Source: DSXF01 sp964387495 | GTDB taxonomy: Bacteria; Chloroflexota; Anaerolineae; Anaerolineales; Villigracilaceae | DNA: 64,000 nucleotides | Reading direction: 5' to 3' | NCBI GenBank assembly: GCA_964387495.1 | Contig: CAYLXB010000009.1 | Coordinates: 1-64,000 of the forward strand | In this document: one piece after another, positions 34,173-42,074 of the stretch | How positions within the stretch are numbered: position 1 is the stretch's first letter | Layout: each line of letters opens with the position of its first letter | Position numbers and translations under genes: made by a program | The notes under the pieces: model-generated | Databases searched by the model: none | Told to the model about the DNA's origin: nothing | The model's input: the letters and a program-made list of their open reading frames with translations, nothing else

Positions 34173-34703
34173 CTATTCCGGGAAGAGTTTAAGCAGCTTG
34201 CTGACGATGTTGTTCATGCGGGCAATCCGCACGATCGTGCGGGTCGGTATGTTCTGCACCTGGGCATACAGCGAGTCGGCTGTTTCGAACAGCGCCAGCA
34301 TCTCCCCCATGCGGACCTTCGTATGCGTCTCTTCCTGGCCCTGTTCGAGTTCAGCCGCCGCCTGACGCAGCATGTTCAACGTGGGATCCACTTCTCTCCG
34401 CTTGCGGTAGTCCACGATCCAGCGGAACATCTCCCATACGTCGCCCTTGATCTCGAAGCGGTCTGTGCGTTCCCCCAGCACGTGCACTACCTTGATGATG
34501 CCCCAGTCCTGCAGTTCATGCAGGCCCACACTGACCGTCGAACGCGCCACCGAAAGAGTCTCGCTGATCTCCTCTGCCGTCAGCGGATGGGGTGACAGGT
34601 ACAGCAGTCCATGGATCTGGGCGATGGTGCGGTTGAGGCCCCATTTTTCCCCCATTTCACCCCAGTGCATGATGAAGTTTTGCTGGATGGGTGTCAGTTC
34701 CAT
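34173..34703 (-). CDS. GbsR/MarR-like winged-helix transcriptional regulator
   Basis: 176 residues. FIMHWGEMGEKWGLNRTIAQ followed by a winged helix (LTAEEISETLSVARSTVSVG) is the pattern of the GbsR family, which senses small ligands and usually represses. A helical dimerisation region follows (about 100-176). A strong promoter with a TTCG-CGAA inverted repeat lies directly upstream, so self-control is likely. The metallophosphoesterase gene runs in the opposite direction from the same intergenic region and could also be a target. Confidence 0.82.
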   Translation of the reverse strand: MELTPIQQNFIMHWGEMGEKWGLNRTIAQIHGLLYLSPHPLTAEEISETLSVARSTVSVGLHELQDWGIIKVVHVLGERTDRFEIKGDVWEMFRWIVDYRKRREVDPTLNMLRQAAAELEQGQEETHTKVRMGEMLALFETADSLYAQVQNIPTRTIVRIARMNNIVSKLLKLFPE

Positions 34704-34721
34704 ACTTTCTCATTTCTCTTA

Positions 34722-34765
34722 TTTCGATTATTACCGAATATACTGTAACAGGCGATATCTGTCAA
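34722..34765 (-). promoter_or_regulatory. strong promoter and candidate operator of the gbsR-prenyl synthase operon
   Basis: On the minus strand TTGACA (34765-34760), a 17-base spacer and TATATT (34742-34737) match the consensus closely. Just downstream ATTCG and CGAAAT (about 34739-34722) form an inverted repeat with 8 bases between, placed where a repressor would block transcription. Confidence 0.7.
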
Positions 34766-34920
34766 GCGTTTCCCGTGGTTTTACCCACCACCAGCAAGCG
34801 CAACTTCCGTTATTTGTGATATATTTTCGATATACGCTCACACTCCAGACCGGTACGCCTGTCCGCCTCCGCGTTGGCACGGCTGGCACCGTTCTGCCAT
34901 TTCGAAAACAGGAGGCTTCC

Positions 34921-36288
34921 ATGCTGGTCATTCTCAGCGACATACACCTCGGAGATGGCACCTGCGGGCGTTCCATCTCGTCCAGCGCCTTTTATCTTTT
35001 CGGCGACCGCCTGCGCGAACTGGCCTATAACGCTTCCTGGCGTACAGACGGCTCCTACCGTCCGGTGGAAAGCATCGAAGTCCTGCTCCTGGGCGACGTG
35101 CTCGATCCGCTCCACTCCACTCTCTGGCTGGAACCTGCCGCCGATGGCGCACAGGTTCGCCCTTGGACCGACTCCGGCCTTCCGCAATATGCCGAAAAGC
35201 TGGAGGCCATCACCACCGGCATCCTGGCCCACAACGCCGCTGCTGCCGGGGTACTGCGCCGTGCTGCAGCCGGCGACCTGGTGCATCTGCCGCCCGCCGA
35301 TGGTCGCGGCCAGCCGGCCGAAGACAACCGGGAACGCGTCCCGGTCCCCGTACGAATCTACTACATGGTAGGCAATCACGACTGGTTCTACCGCCTGCCT
35401 GGCCCGGCCTTCGAAACTATCCGCCGTAAGATCGTACAGGCCCTTGGGCTGGCCAACGTCCCCGGCCCCCTCCCGCATGACCCCGCCGACTCCCCGCAAA
35501 TCCAGGACCTGTTTTCCCGCTACCACCTGCTGGCCCGCCACGGCGACCTTTTCGATTCGTTCAATTATGACAAAAGCAAGGGGCGCAATGCTGCCACGCT
35601 GGGCGACGTGTTCGCAGTGGAAATGCTTAACCGCTTCCCCATCGAGATCCGCCGGCAGCTTGGCTCCGAGGTCCCCGATGCGCTGGTGGAAAATCTGCGT
35701 GAACTGACCAATGTGCGCCCAGCACTGGCCACCCCGCTTTGGATCACCAGCCAGATCCGCGAATACTGCATGGACTGCGCCGTCCAGGATAAACTCAAAG
35801 CCATCTGGGACCGCATGGGGGAGGAATTTCTCGCAGTGGACTTCGTCCGCCAGGCGGACAAGTGGATGCAATTCGACACCGTGGATGCCTTCCAGATTAT
35901 CATGAAGATCTCCAGACGGGCCAAATTTACTACCATAAACGAGGTCATCACTTGGCTGCGGCAGAAGATGTGGGAATCCGGCGAGATTTCCTTCGTCCGC
36001 AATGCCCTCAAGGAACCCGCCTTCCTGCATGAAACCGCCCAGTACATTGTCTACGGCCACACCCACCACCACGAGATCATCTCACTGGATGCCAGCGGCA
36101 TGACCCCCTACCCCACCGCCCAGTTGTACTTCAATTCCGGCACCTGGCATACCTACTATGACCTGGCCGTCTACAAGCCAGAAGAACAAAAGTTCATCCC
36201 TTACCAGGTGCTGACCTACCTGTGCTTCTACACAGGCGATGAACGCCGTGGCCGCCGCTTCGAGACCTGGTCCGGGGCCTTCGCTTGA
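34921..36288 (+). CDS. calcineurin-like metallophosphoesterase
   Basis: 455 residues from ATG 34921 with AGGAGG seven bases upstream. All five metallophosphoesterase blocks are present: LSDIHLGDG, LLGDVLDPL, MVGNHDWF, HGDLFDSF and YGHTHHHE. A helical insertion of about 170 residues separates the fourth and fifth blocks (DVFAVEMLNRFPIEIRRQ onward), and NSGTWHTYYDL follows the last. No signal peptide is seen, so it is probably cytoplasmic. The substrate may be a nucleotide, protein or lipid phosphoester. It is divergent from the GbsR-like regulator. Confidence 0.9.
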   Translation: MLVILSDIHLGDGTCGRSISSSAFYLFGDRLRELAYNASWRTDGSYRPVESIEVLLLGDVLDPLHSTLWLEPAADGAQVRPWTDSGLPQYAEKLEAITTGILAHNAAAAGVLRRAAAGDLVHLPPADGRGQPAEDNRERVPVPVRIYYMVGNHDWFYRLPGPAFETIRRKIVQALGLANVPGPLPHDPADSPQIQDLFSRYHLLARHGDLFDSFNYDKSKGRNAATLGDVFAVEMLNRFPIEIRRQLGSEVPDALVENLRELTNVRPALATPLWITSQIREYCMDCAVQDKLKAIWDRMGEEFLAVDFVRQADKWMQFDTVDAFQIIMKISRRAKFTTINEVITWLRQKMWESGEISFVRNALKEPAFLHETAQYIVYGHTHHHEIISLDASGMTPYPTAQLYFNSGTWHTYYDLAVYKPEEQKFIPYQVLTYLCFYTGDERRGRRFETWSGAFA

Positions 36289-36299
36289 GGAGATTCGCC

Positions 36300-36848
36300 A
36301 TGCCAGAATATATCCTTCTGATAGCCGTGTTATTGTTGTTTCTCCTGCCTGCCTGCACACCGCAGGCAGCCGCGCCTGCCCCCTCTGACGCCTTCACTCT
36401 GGACAGCACCGCTTTCACCGCCGGTGCAGCCATCCCCCCGCAGTACACCTGCAAGGGGGAAGACATCTCCCCGCCGCTGGCCTGGGATGAACCCCCGCAG
36501 GGCACACAGTCGTTCGTGCTCATCATGGACGACCCCGACGCCCCGCTCGGCACCTGGGTGCACTGGGTGGTTTATTACATCCCCGCCAATGTTCGCAGCC
36601 TGGAGGCCGCCCTGCCAAATGGCAAGCGCTACGACGATGTTGCTCTCCAGTTCGGCAGGAACTCCTGGGGCAAATCCGCCTACGGCGGTCCCTGTCCCCC
36701 CTCCGGCACCCACCGCTACATCTTCAAGTTATACGCCCTGGACAACGTCCCCGCCTTCCCCGAAAACCCCGATAAACAGGCTGTTGAAAAAGCCATCCAG
36801 GGCCACATTCTCGCCTGCGGCGAATTGATGGGCACCTTCAGCAAATAA
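36300..36848 (+). CDS. YbhB/YbcL-type PEBP lipoprotein
   Basis: 182 residues from ATG 36300, 7 bases after GAGGAG. Signal peptide with lipobox LLPAC (Cys19). The phosphatidylethanolamine-binding fold shows IPPQYTCKGEDISPPLAW, IMDDPDAPLGTWVHWVVY (the ligand-pocket motif) and YGGPCPPSGTHRYIFKLYA. The bacterial family is often called Raf-kinase-inhibitor-like; its role is unclear. It follows the metallophosphoesterase by 11 bases and is probably cotranscribed. Confidence 0.92.
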   Translation: MPEYILLIAVLLLFLLPACTPQAAAPAPSDAFTLDSTAFTAGAAIPPQYTCKGEDISPPLAWDEPPQGTQSFVLIMDDPDAPLGTWVHWVVYYIPANVRSLEAALPNGKRYDDVALQFGRNSWGKSAYGGPCPPSGTHRYIFKLYALDNVPAFPENPDKQAVEKAIQGHILACGELMGTFSK

Positions 36849-36866
36849 CCGTCCCGCCCCTTTCCC

Positions 36867-37135
36867 ATGTCATGCTGAGGCGGGCGTTCTTCCCGCCGAA
36901 GCATCTGTCAGGTGCTCTCGCGCAGCATCTTGTAAGCCGCGCAGCGTCCAGAAAGAATTCCACCGACACCATCCCCGCGTGAGCAACCCATCCGCTCACG
37001 CTTAAAGTCCTTCATGCATGTCATGCTGAGGCGCGCACTTCTGCCGATGCATCTGGCGGCGTTCTCCCGCTGAAGCTTCTCCGTGCCAATCCGGAGGCCC
37101 TCCAGGCGCAAAACCGCTTCCTCAGGATGACATGA
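36867..37135. repeat. dispersed repeat copies in a 393-base intergenic region
   Basis: ATGTCATGCTGAGG begins at 36867 and again at 37018, each followed by a GAAGCATCT or GATGCATCT segment, and the near-complement CCTCAGGATGACATG closes the region at 37121-37135. The first copy contains a GGCGGG/CCCGCC hairpin (36879-36897). The modules are direct and inverted, as in REP-like extragenic families. No gene is seen in the region. Confidence 0.7.
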
Positions 37136-37241
37136 TCATTGATTTGGACAAGAATTCTGACTTTATAAGCCTGCCCATCCGCCCGCCCAAACTAGAAAAT
37201 TTGTTTTATAATTGCTGCACTCCACCCTCAAGGGATTCCGC

Positions 37242-38492
37242 ATGCCCATCAACGCCCCCTACCCCCTCCAGGCCGTACGCACCCTGGCCCTGCACAGCCA
37301 GGGGCTGGCAACACCCAACGGCGCCGAACTCCCGCCCACTCGGGAATCCATCTACCGGACTGTCGAACAGGTCGGCTGCTTGCAAATCGACACCCTCCAG
37401 ATGGTGGCGCGCGCTCACTACCTCACCCTCTGGAGCCGCCTGGGGGCCTACGACCGCCGGGACTTCGACACCCTGGTCTACACGCCCGGCCAGCGGCGCA
37501 TTTTCGAAGGCTGGCAGCACGCCGCCTGCTTCATTCCCTTCAGCGAATACCGCTACCAGATGCCCCACCAGCGCAGCTTGCGCGAGAACCCCGGCGACTG
37601 GTACACCCGCTGGTTGGCCGACATCGGCCACCCCGAGACCATCGCCTTTGCCCGGGAACGCATCACCAGGGAGGGCGCTCTCAAGGTCAGCGACTTCGAG
37701 CGCGGCGAACATCCCGGCGGAGCCTGGTGGAACTGGCGCCCGGCCAAGGTGGCGCTCGAATACCTGTTTGCCTTCGGCGACCTGCTCATCGCCGACCGGG
37801 TCAACTTCCAGAGGGTCTACGATTTGACCGAACGCGTCCTGCCGGAATGGGTCGGCCTCCACGAGCCGGCCGCCGCAGAACGCGACCGCTTCTGGATCGA
37901 GCGCGGTGCTCGCGCCCTGGGCATCTGCACCGCCCGCCATGCCTGTAACTACACTTGGATGAAGATCGGCCAGGGCCGGCCCATTGTGCAGAGTCTGCTT
38001 AAACAGGGCATTCTGATTGAAGTGCCGGCCGAGACCCTGCAGGACGGCAGCCAGCCCCTGCTCGTCCATCGCGACAACCTGTCGCTGCTGGAACAGGCCG
38101 CTGCGGGAGCCATCCAGGCCGGGCGTACCACCTTCCTCAACCCCTTCGACAGTCTCTTCTGGGCTCAAGGCCGCGATCAACAGTTCTGGGGCTTCCGCCA
38201 GCGTCTGGAAGCCTACACCCCCGCCCCCAAACGCATTTGGGGCTATTACTGTCTGCCCATCCTGCACAGGGACCGCCTCGTGGGGCGCTTTGACCCCAAA
38301 CTCGAACGCAGGACTGGCACCCTGCGCATCAAAGCTATCCACCTCGAGCCGGGCATACAGCCGGAGGAAGAACTGGTCAGTGCCGTGGCCGCCGCCCTGC
38401 GCGACTTTTTGAAGTTCCACGCATCAAAGGAAGTAGTGGTTGAGCACAGTGAACCATATGAGTTTGGTAAGAAACTGCTCGATTGCTTATAA
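37242..38492 (+). CDS. YcaQ-like winged-helix DNA glycosylase family protein
   Basis: 416 residues from ATG 37242 (AAGGGA six bases upstream). Residues ~40-60 (VGCLQIDTLQMVARAHYLTL) and TFLNPFDSLFWAQGRD are the family signatures of the HTH_42/DUF1006 group, whose E. coli member YcaQ unhooks DNA interstrand crosslinks. Tandem winged-helix domains would grip DNA. The protein is cytoplasmic, with no membrane segments. It stands alone between a repeat-filled spacer and ferritin. Whether it shares the YcaQ activity is not shown by sequence alone. Confidence 0.85.
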   Translation: MPINAPYPLQAVRTLALHSQGLATPNGAELPPTRESIYRTVEQVGCLQIDTLQMVARAHYLTLWSRLGAYDRRDFDTLVYTPGQRRIFEGWQHAACFIPFSEYRYQMPHQRSLRENPGDWYTRWLADIGHPETIAFARERITREGALKVSDFERGEHPGGAWWNWRPAKVALEYLFAFGDLLIADRVNFQRVYDLTERVLPEWVGLHEPAAAERDRFWIERGARALGICTARHACNYTWMKIGQGRPIVQSLLKQGILIEVPAETLQDGSQPLLVHRDNLSLLEQAAAGAIQAGRTTFLNPFDSLFWAQGRDQQFWGFRQRLEAYTPAPKRIWGYYCLPILHRDRLVGRFDPKLERRTGTLRIKAIHLEPGIQPEEELVSAVAAALRDFLKFHASKEVVVEHSEPYEFGKKLLDCL

Positions 38493-38493
38493 T
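38464..38493 (+). promoter_or_regulatory. ferritin promoter
   Basis: TTGGTA (38464-38469) lies 18 bases before a perfect TATAAT (38488-38493). The -35 box sits inside the end of the upstream gene. Transcription should begin near 38500. Confidence 0.65.
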
Positions 38494-38495
38494 CG

Positions 38496-38521
38496 TCCCA
38501 ATATATTGGATATAATTGGGA
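38496..38521. promoter_or_regulatory. candidate operator at the ferritin transcription start
   Basis: TCCCAAT (38496) and ATTGGGA (38515) form an inverted repeat around a second, perfect palindrome CCAATATATTGG (38498-38509). It covers the predicted transcription start, so a bound protein would block or tune transcription. It does not resemble a classic Fur or DtxR box. Confidence 0.5.
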
Positions 38522-38552
38522 ATAAATCACCAAATAATAAAAGGAGAGGCTT

Positions 38553-39047
38553 ATGATTTCGAAACCCATGCAAGACGCGATCAATGAACAGATTAACAAA
38601 GAACTGTTTTCTTCTTACCTGTATCTTTCGATGGCCGCCTACTTTGCAGACAAGAATTTGCCCGGCTTCGCCAGCTGGATGCGCGTCCAGGCCGAAGAAG
38701 AGCGTGAACACGCCATGAAGTTCTACGATCACCTGCTGGAGCGCGGCGGCAAGGTCGAGCTCAAGGCCATCGCCGCCCCCGGGGCCGCCTGGAAGTCCGA
38801 TCTGGCCGCCTTCGAGGCCGTGCTCGAACACGAAAAATTCGTCACCAGGTCCATCTACGACGTGTACGAAGTTGCGCTCAAGGAGAAAGACTATCCCGCA
38901 CAGGTCATGCTCCAATGGTTCATCAACGAGCAGGTCGAAGAAGAAGCCAACGCCAGTGAGATCGTCGAGAATCTCAAACGCATTGAAGCGCACGACACCG
39001 CCGTCATGGTGTTGGATCACCGCCTGGGCAAGCGCAGCGAAGACTGA
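38553..39047 (+). CDS. ftn: ferritin (non-heme, bacterial FtnA-like)
   Basis: 164 residues, standard length. AAAGGAGAGG precedes ATG 38553. Four-helix ferritin with the ferroxidase ligands in INKELFSSYLYLSMAAYF (Glu), AEEEREHAMKFYDHL (Glu, His) and the later helix LQWFINEQVEEEANASEI (Glu, Gln). It oxidises Fe(II) and stores iron as a mineral in a 24-mer shell. It has its own promoter with an overlapping palindrome, and a terminator directly after, so it is a single-gene unit. Confidence 0.97.
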   Translation: MISKPMQDAINEQINKELFSSYLYLSMAAYFADKNLPGFASWMRVQAEEEREHAMKFYDHLLERGGKVELKAIAAPGAAWKSDLAAFEAVLEHEKFVTRSIYDVYEVALKEKDYPAQVMLQWFINEQVEEEANASEIVENLKRIEAHDTAVMVLDHRLGKRSED

Positions 39048-39075
39048 ACCGCCGCAATGACGCCGTAGTACAATT

Positions 39076-39117
39076 GGTACGGATGGACCCCCGGTTCATC
39101 CGTACCTTTTTATTTTT
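39076..39117 (+). terminator. Rho-independent terminator of ferritin
   Basis: GGTACGGATGGACC (39076-39089) pairs with GGTTCATCCGTACC (39093-39106), one mismatch in 14, with a CCC loop, then CTTTTTATTTTTA. The T-run ends one base before the ATG at 39118 and 2-3 bases before the ribosome site of the next gene. Confidence 0.92.
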
Positions 39118-39129
39118 ATGGAGGCGCGA

Positions 39130-40176
39130 ATGCATCCCCTGCTGGAGCGTGTACATCGGGAAGGTAATCCGCTCATTGACGGAAATACAGTTACCTTCGT
39201 CTGGGAAGGAGCCGCCGCCCCACATCTGATCGATGACCTGCACGGCTGGGAGGAAAACCCCCAGGTGCTCGTCAAATCCGCCCCCGGCCTTTGGAGCCTC
39301 ACCCTCGAGCTTGAGCCGCAAGCCTACCTGGAATATGCCTACTACGACCCCAAGGCCAAAAAACGCATCCCCGATCCGTTCAATCACATCTCCGTCTACA
39401 ACGGCGTCGGCGGCCATAACCATTTCGTCTACATGCCCCAGGGAAAGCCCGAGCCTCTCACCAAACTTCAGCCCGGTGTGCCGCGCGGGGTGCTCACCCG
39501 CCACACCCTCTCGGCGCGCTTCGTCACTGCCGGCAGGCAGCGCACCGTGCACCTCTACCGCCCGGCTGTCCAGGAACCCTGCGCCCTGCTGGTTGTCTAT
39601 GACGGTCAGGATTACCTGCGCCGCGGCCGTATCACGCAGATTGTGGATAACCTGGTCGCCGCCCGGCGCATCCGGCCACTTGCCCTGGCCCTGGTTCATA
39701 GCGGCGGTCCGGCGCGTATGGTCGAATATGGCTGTTCCGTGCCCACCCTGGCCTTTGTCGTGGACAGCGTCCTGCCGCTCGCCAGGGAACACCTCGGCCT
39801 GCTGGAGGTGGAAAAGCACCCCGGCGCCTTTGGCGTGCTGGGTGCCTCCATGGGTGGCTTGATGGCCCTCTACACCAGCCTGCAGCTGCCCGAAATTTTT
39901 GGCCGGGCCATCAGCCAGGCCGGCGCTTTTGAATTATGGGATCACGAGACCCCGGTCATGCAGATGGTGCGCCACTTCCCCAAGCCGCCGGTCGAATTCT
40001 GGCTGGACTGCGGCCGCATGGATTTTCTGCTCGAACCAAACCGCCGCATGCACGCCCTGCTCGAGGAAAAAGGCTATACTGTCACCTACACCGAGAACGG
40101 CGGGGCGCACAACTTCACCACTTGGCGCAATAGCCTGGTGCGCGGCCTGGAGACTCTCTTCGGAGCTGGGCAATGA
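39130..40176 (+). CDS. alpha/beta-hydrolase esterase with N-terminal CBM48-like domain
   Basis: 348 residues. The ATG at 39130 is preferred over 39118 because GGAGG (39120-39124) lies five bases upstream. Residues 1-100 form a beta-sandwich (VTFVWEGAAAPHLIDDLHGW) like those in enterochelin esterases (Fes/IroE family). The hydrolase part has the nucleophile elbow GVLGASMGGLMALY and a late His in ENGGAHNFTTW; the Asp is probably in FWLDCGRMDF. Substrates may include siderophores, which would suit the neighbouring ferritin, but this is inference. The next gene overlaps the stop by ATGA. Confidence 0.85.
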   Translation: MHPLLERVHREGNPLIDGNTVTFVWEGAAAPHLIDDLHGWEENPQVLVKSAPGLWSLTLELEPQAYLEYAYYDPKAKKRIPDPFNHISVYNGVGGHNHFVYMPQGKPEPLTKLQPGVPRGVLTRHTLSARFVTAGRQRTVHLYRPAVQEPCALLVVYDGQDYLRRGRITQIVDNLVAARRIRPLALALVHSGGPARMVEYGCSVPTLAFVVDSVLPLAREHLGLLEVEKHPGAFGVLGASMGGLMALYTSLQLPEIFGRAISQAGAFELWDHETPVMQMVRHFPKPPVEFWLDCGRMDFLLEPNRRMHALLEEKGYTVTYTENGGAHNFTTWRNSLVRGLETLFGAGQ

Positions 40177-40631
40177 TCATCCTGGCAACTCTCTGCTATC
40201 TCCGCCGGGACGGCCACACCCTGATGGTGCACCGCAACAAAAAGCCCAATGACATCCACGCCGGCAAGTGGAATGGCTTGGGCGGCAAGTTCGAGCCCGG
40301 AGAGACACCCGAGCAGTGCGTCAGACGCGAGGTCAGGGAAGAATCAGGTCTCGAGATCCATGATCCGCACCTGCATGGCCTGCTGATGTTCCCGGGCTTC
40401 AAGGGCAATGACTGGTATGTTTTCGTTTTCACTGCGGATCGCTTCAGCGGTGAGCTGATCGATTCCCCCGAAGGCACCCTGCGCTGGGTGCCGGACTCTG
40501 AACTGGCCGGCCTGCCGCTCTGGGAAAGTGACCCCATCTTCTTTCCCTGGCTGCAGCAGCCCGGATTCTTCTCCGCCCGCTTCGACTACGCCGGGGACAA
40601 AATGCTGGATTACGAGGTGCATTTCTACTAG
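40173..40631 (+). CDS. NUDIX hydrolase (8-oxo-dGTP diphosphatase-like)
   Basis: 152 residues, ATGA overlap with the esterase gene. The Nudix box is complete (G-x5-E-x7-REVREESG): GGKFEPGETPEQCVRREVRE in context. The start MIILATLCYLRRDGHTLMVH and the FKGNDWYVFVFTADRF segment resemble MutT-type enzymes that sanitise oxidised nucleotides. The exact substrate is not decidable. It ends 99 bases before the convergent exonuclease-WYL gene; no clear terminator is seen between them. Confidence 0.92.
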   Translation: MIILATLCYLRRDGHTLMVHRNKKPNDIHAGKWNGLGGKFEPGETPEQCVRREVREESGLEIHDPHLHGLLMFPGFKGNDWYVFVFTADRFSGELIDSPEGTLRWVPDSELAGLPLWESDPIFFPWLQQPGFFSARFDYAGDKMLDYEVHFY

Positions 40632-40729
40632 AACCGCCGCTGCCGGATGCCCGTCCCCGGTATCTCCAACCAGATCAGCCGCTCTCACTGCTCTGCGTGT
40701 CTTTCGTAGACTTCTCTTTCAGCAGGCAT

Positions 40730-41533
40730 TCAAGCCTCCGCCTGCACTCGCACGATCCGGTCAAGGCGGAAGGTTCGTTCCTGGTTGCGCATATGGCAGT
40801 AGGCCCGCAGATAGACATAGTCGTCCAGTCCCAGCACCTGCAGGGGGGTCACCCAGCGTTCGGTCTGCTCGCCCTTTTTGTCCACGTACGTGATCAGCAC
40901 CCGCCTGCCTCCCTGGAAAGCCTCATCCAGGGTGGTTGGCAGTTGGATTCCTTCCTGCGGCCAGGCTGGTGAATTATACAGGCCGATAAATTCGTCGAAC
41001 TGCCTGCCGATCTTGCTCAGGCTGTCCAGCATGGCAAAGAACAGGTTCTTGTCGGTGATGGCGTCCGCCAGGGCGCGGTGAGCCTGTGGGTTCTGGACGT
41101 TGAACTCGGCTGCCAGGTTGGTCAGGCTGTAGGAAGGCAGGTCGAAATACTCCCGGGCGATATACAGCGTGTCGATCACATTGGAGATGTGCAGTTCGTG
41201 CCCCAGCCGCCGGTATTCGCTGTCCAGGAACTGCAGGTCGAAGCGCGCGTTGTGGCACACCACGACCGCCCCTTCCAGGGACTTCAACACATCAGCCGCC
41301 ACTTGTGCAAAGGGCGGGGCAGTTGAAAGTTCAGTGTCGGTCAGACCGTTGGTGCTGGCTGCAGCAGGCGAGAGTGGGCGCCCGGGATTGACCAGCCGCT
41401 GGTAGGTGCTTCGGATGCGCTTCCCCTCGGTGACCACGATACCCACCTCGCAGATGCGGTCGCCGAACCAGGGGGCCAGCCCGGTCGTTTCCAGGTCGAG
41501 GAATGCGAAGCGGCAGTTGGAAAGATCGAACAT
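40730..41533 (-). CDS. DnaQ-type 3'-5' exonuclease fused to a WYL domain
   Basis: 267 residues from ATG 41533, with AGGTGA 11 bases upstream; a GTG at 41587 overlapping the NUDIX stop is also possible. The exonuclease (1-170) has FLDLETTGLAPWFGDRICE (DxE), CHNARFDLQFLDSE and the HRALADAITDKN segment, the DEDDh set. The last ~75 residues read as a WYL domain (GGRRVLITYVDKKGEQTERW, then VYLRAYCHMRNQERTFRLDR), normally a ligand- or nucleic-acid-sensing module in regulators. The fusion suggests that the WYL part controls or targets the nuclease. Confidence 0.88.
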   Translation of the reverse strand: MFDLSNCRFAFLDLETTGLAPWFGDRICEVGIVVTEGKRIRSTYQRLVNPGRPLSPAAASTNGLTDTELSTAPPFAQVAADVLKSLEGAVVVCHNARFDLQFLDSEYRRLGHELHISNVIDTLYIAREYFDLPSYSLTNLAAEFNVQNPQAHRALADAITDKNLFFAMLDSLSKIGRQFDEFIGLYNSPAWPQEGIQLPTTLDEAFQGGRRVLITYVDKKGEQTERWVTPLQVLGLDDYVYLRAYCHMRNQERTFRLDRIVRVQAEA

Positions 41534-41583
41534 GGGTTTGAATTCACCTATTGTGTTGGATTGAACTGGATGGGCCGGGACCC

Positions 41584-42009
41584 TCACCAGCCATATTCGT
41601 CGAAGCAGGTACCCTGCAGGTAATTTTGCAGCGCCTTCCGGACATAGGGGATCATGTTTTCGGGCAGAGCCTGCAGGTCGAACCAGCGCATGTCATCGCA
41701 TTTGTCCGGCTCGCTGTTGGCCGGCTCACCCTGCCAGGAGCGCACCCGCACGAAAAAATCCACGCGCTCGTCGCCTTCCTGCCGGTGGACCACCCCCGCA
41801 AAGAGGATATCCTGCAGGTCGAGCCGCACTCCCGTCTCCTCCAGCGCCTCCCGCGCAGCCGCTGCACGCACAGATTCCCCGCCGTCCAAATGTCCCGCCG
41901 GTACACCGTACTGTCCATCGGCATAGCCTGTGTTGAATCGGCGTGCCAGCAGGATTTGGTTATCCTGCAGGAAGAACAGGTGCACGGTGACAGGAAAGCA
42001 GGCACGCAT
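41584..42009 (-). CDS. NUDIX hydrolase
   Basis: 141 residues. Nudix box GHLDGGESVRAAAAREALEE continues into TGVRL, all key Glu residues present. VTVHLFFLQDNQILLARRFN and VHRQEGDERVDFFVRV are consistent with a nucleotide-sugar or (d)NTP pyrophosphohydrolase. It is unrelated in detail to the NUDIX protein at 40173, so this is a second family member. It lies 65 bases after the RimK-like gene and directly before the exonuclease-WYL gene, probably one operon. Confidence 0.92.
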   Translation of the reverse strand: MRACFPVTVHLFFLQDNQILLARRFNTGYADGQYGVPAGHLDGGESVRAAAAREALEETGVRLDLQDILFAGVVHRQEGDERVDFFVRVRSWQGEPANSEPDKCDDMRWFDLQALPENMIPYVRKALQNYLQGTCFDEYGW

Positions 42010-42074
42010 GCTCCTATTATACTAGCCGCCGATGGTTATCCCCCTCCCGCATGAGAGAATATCTTACCTGCTGC

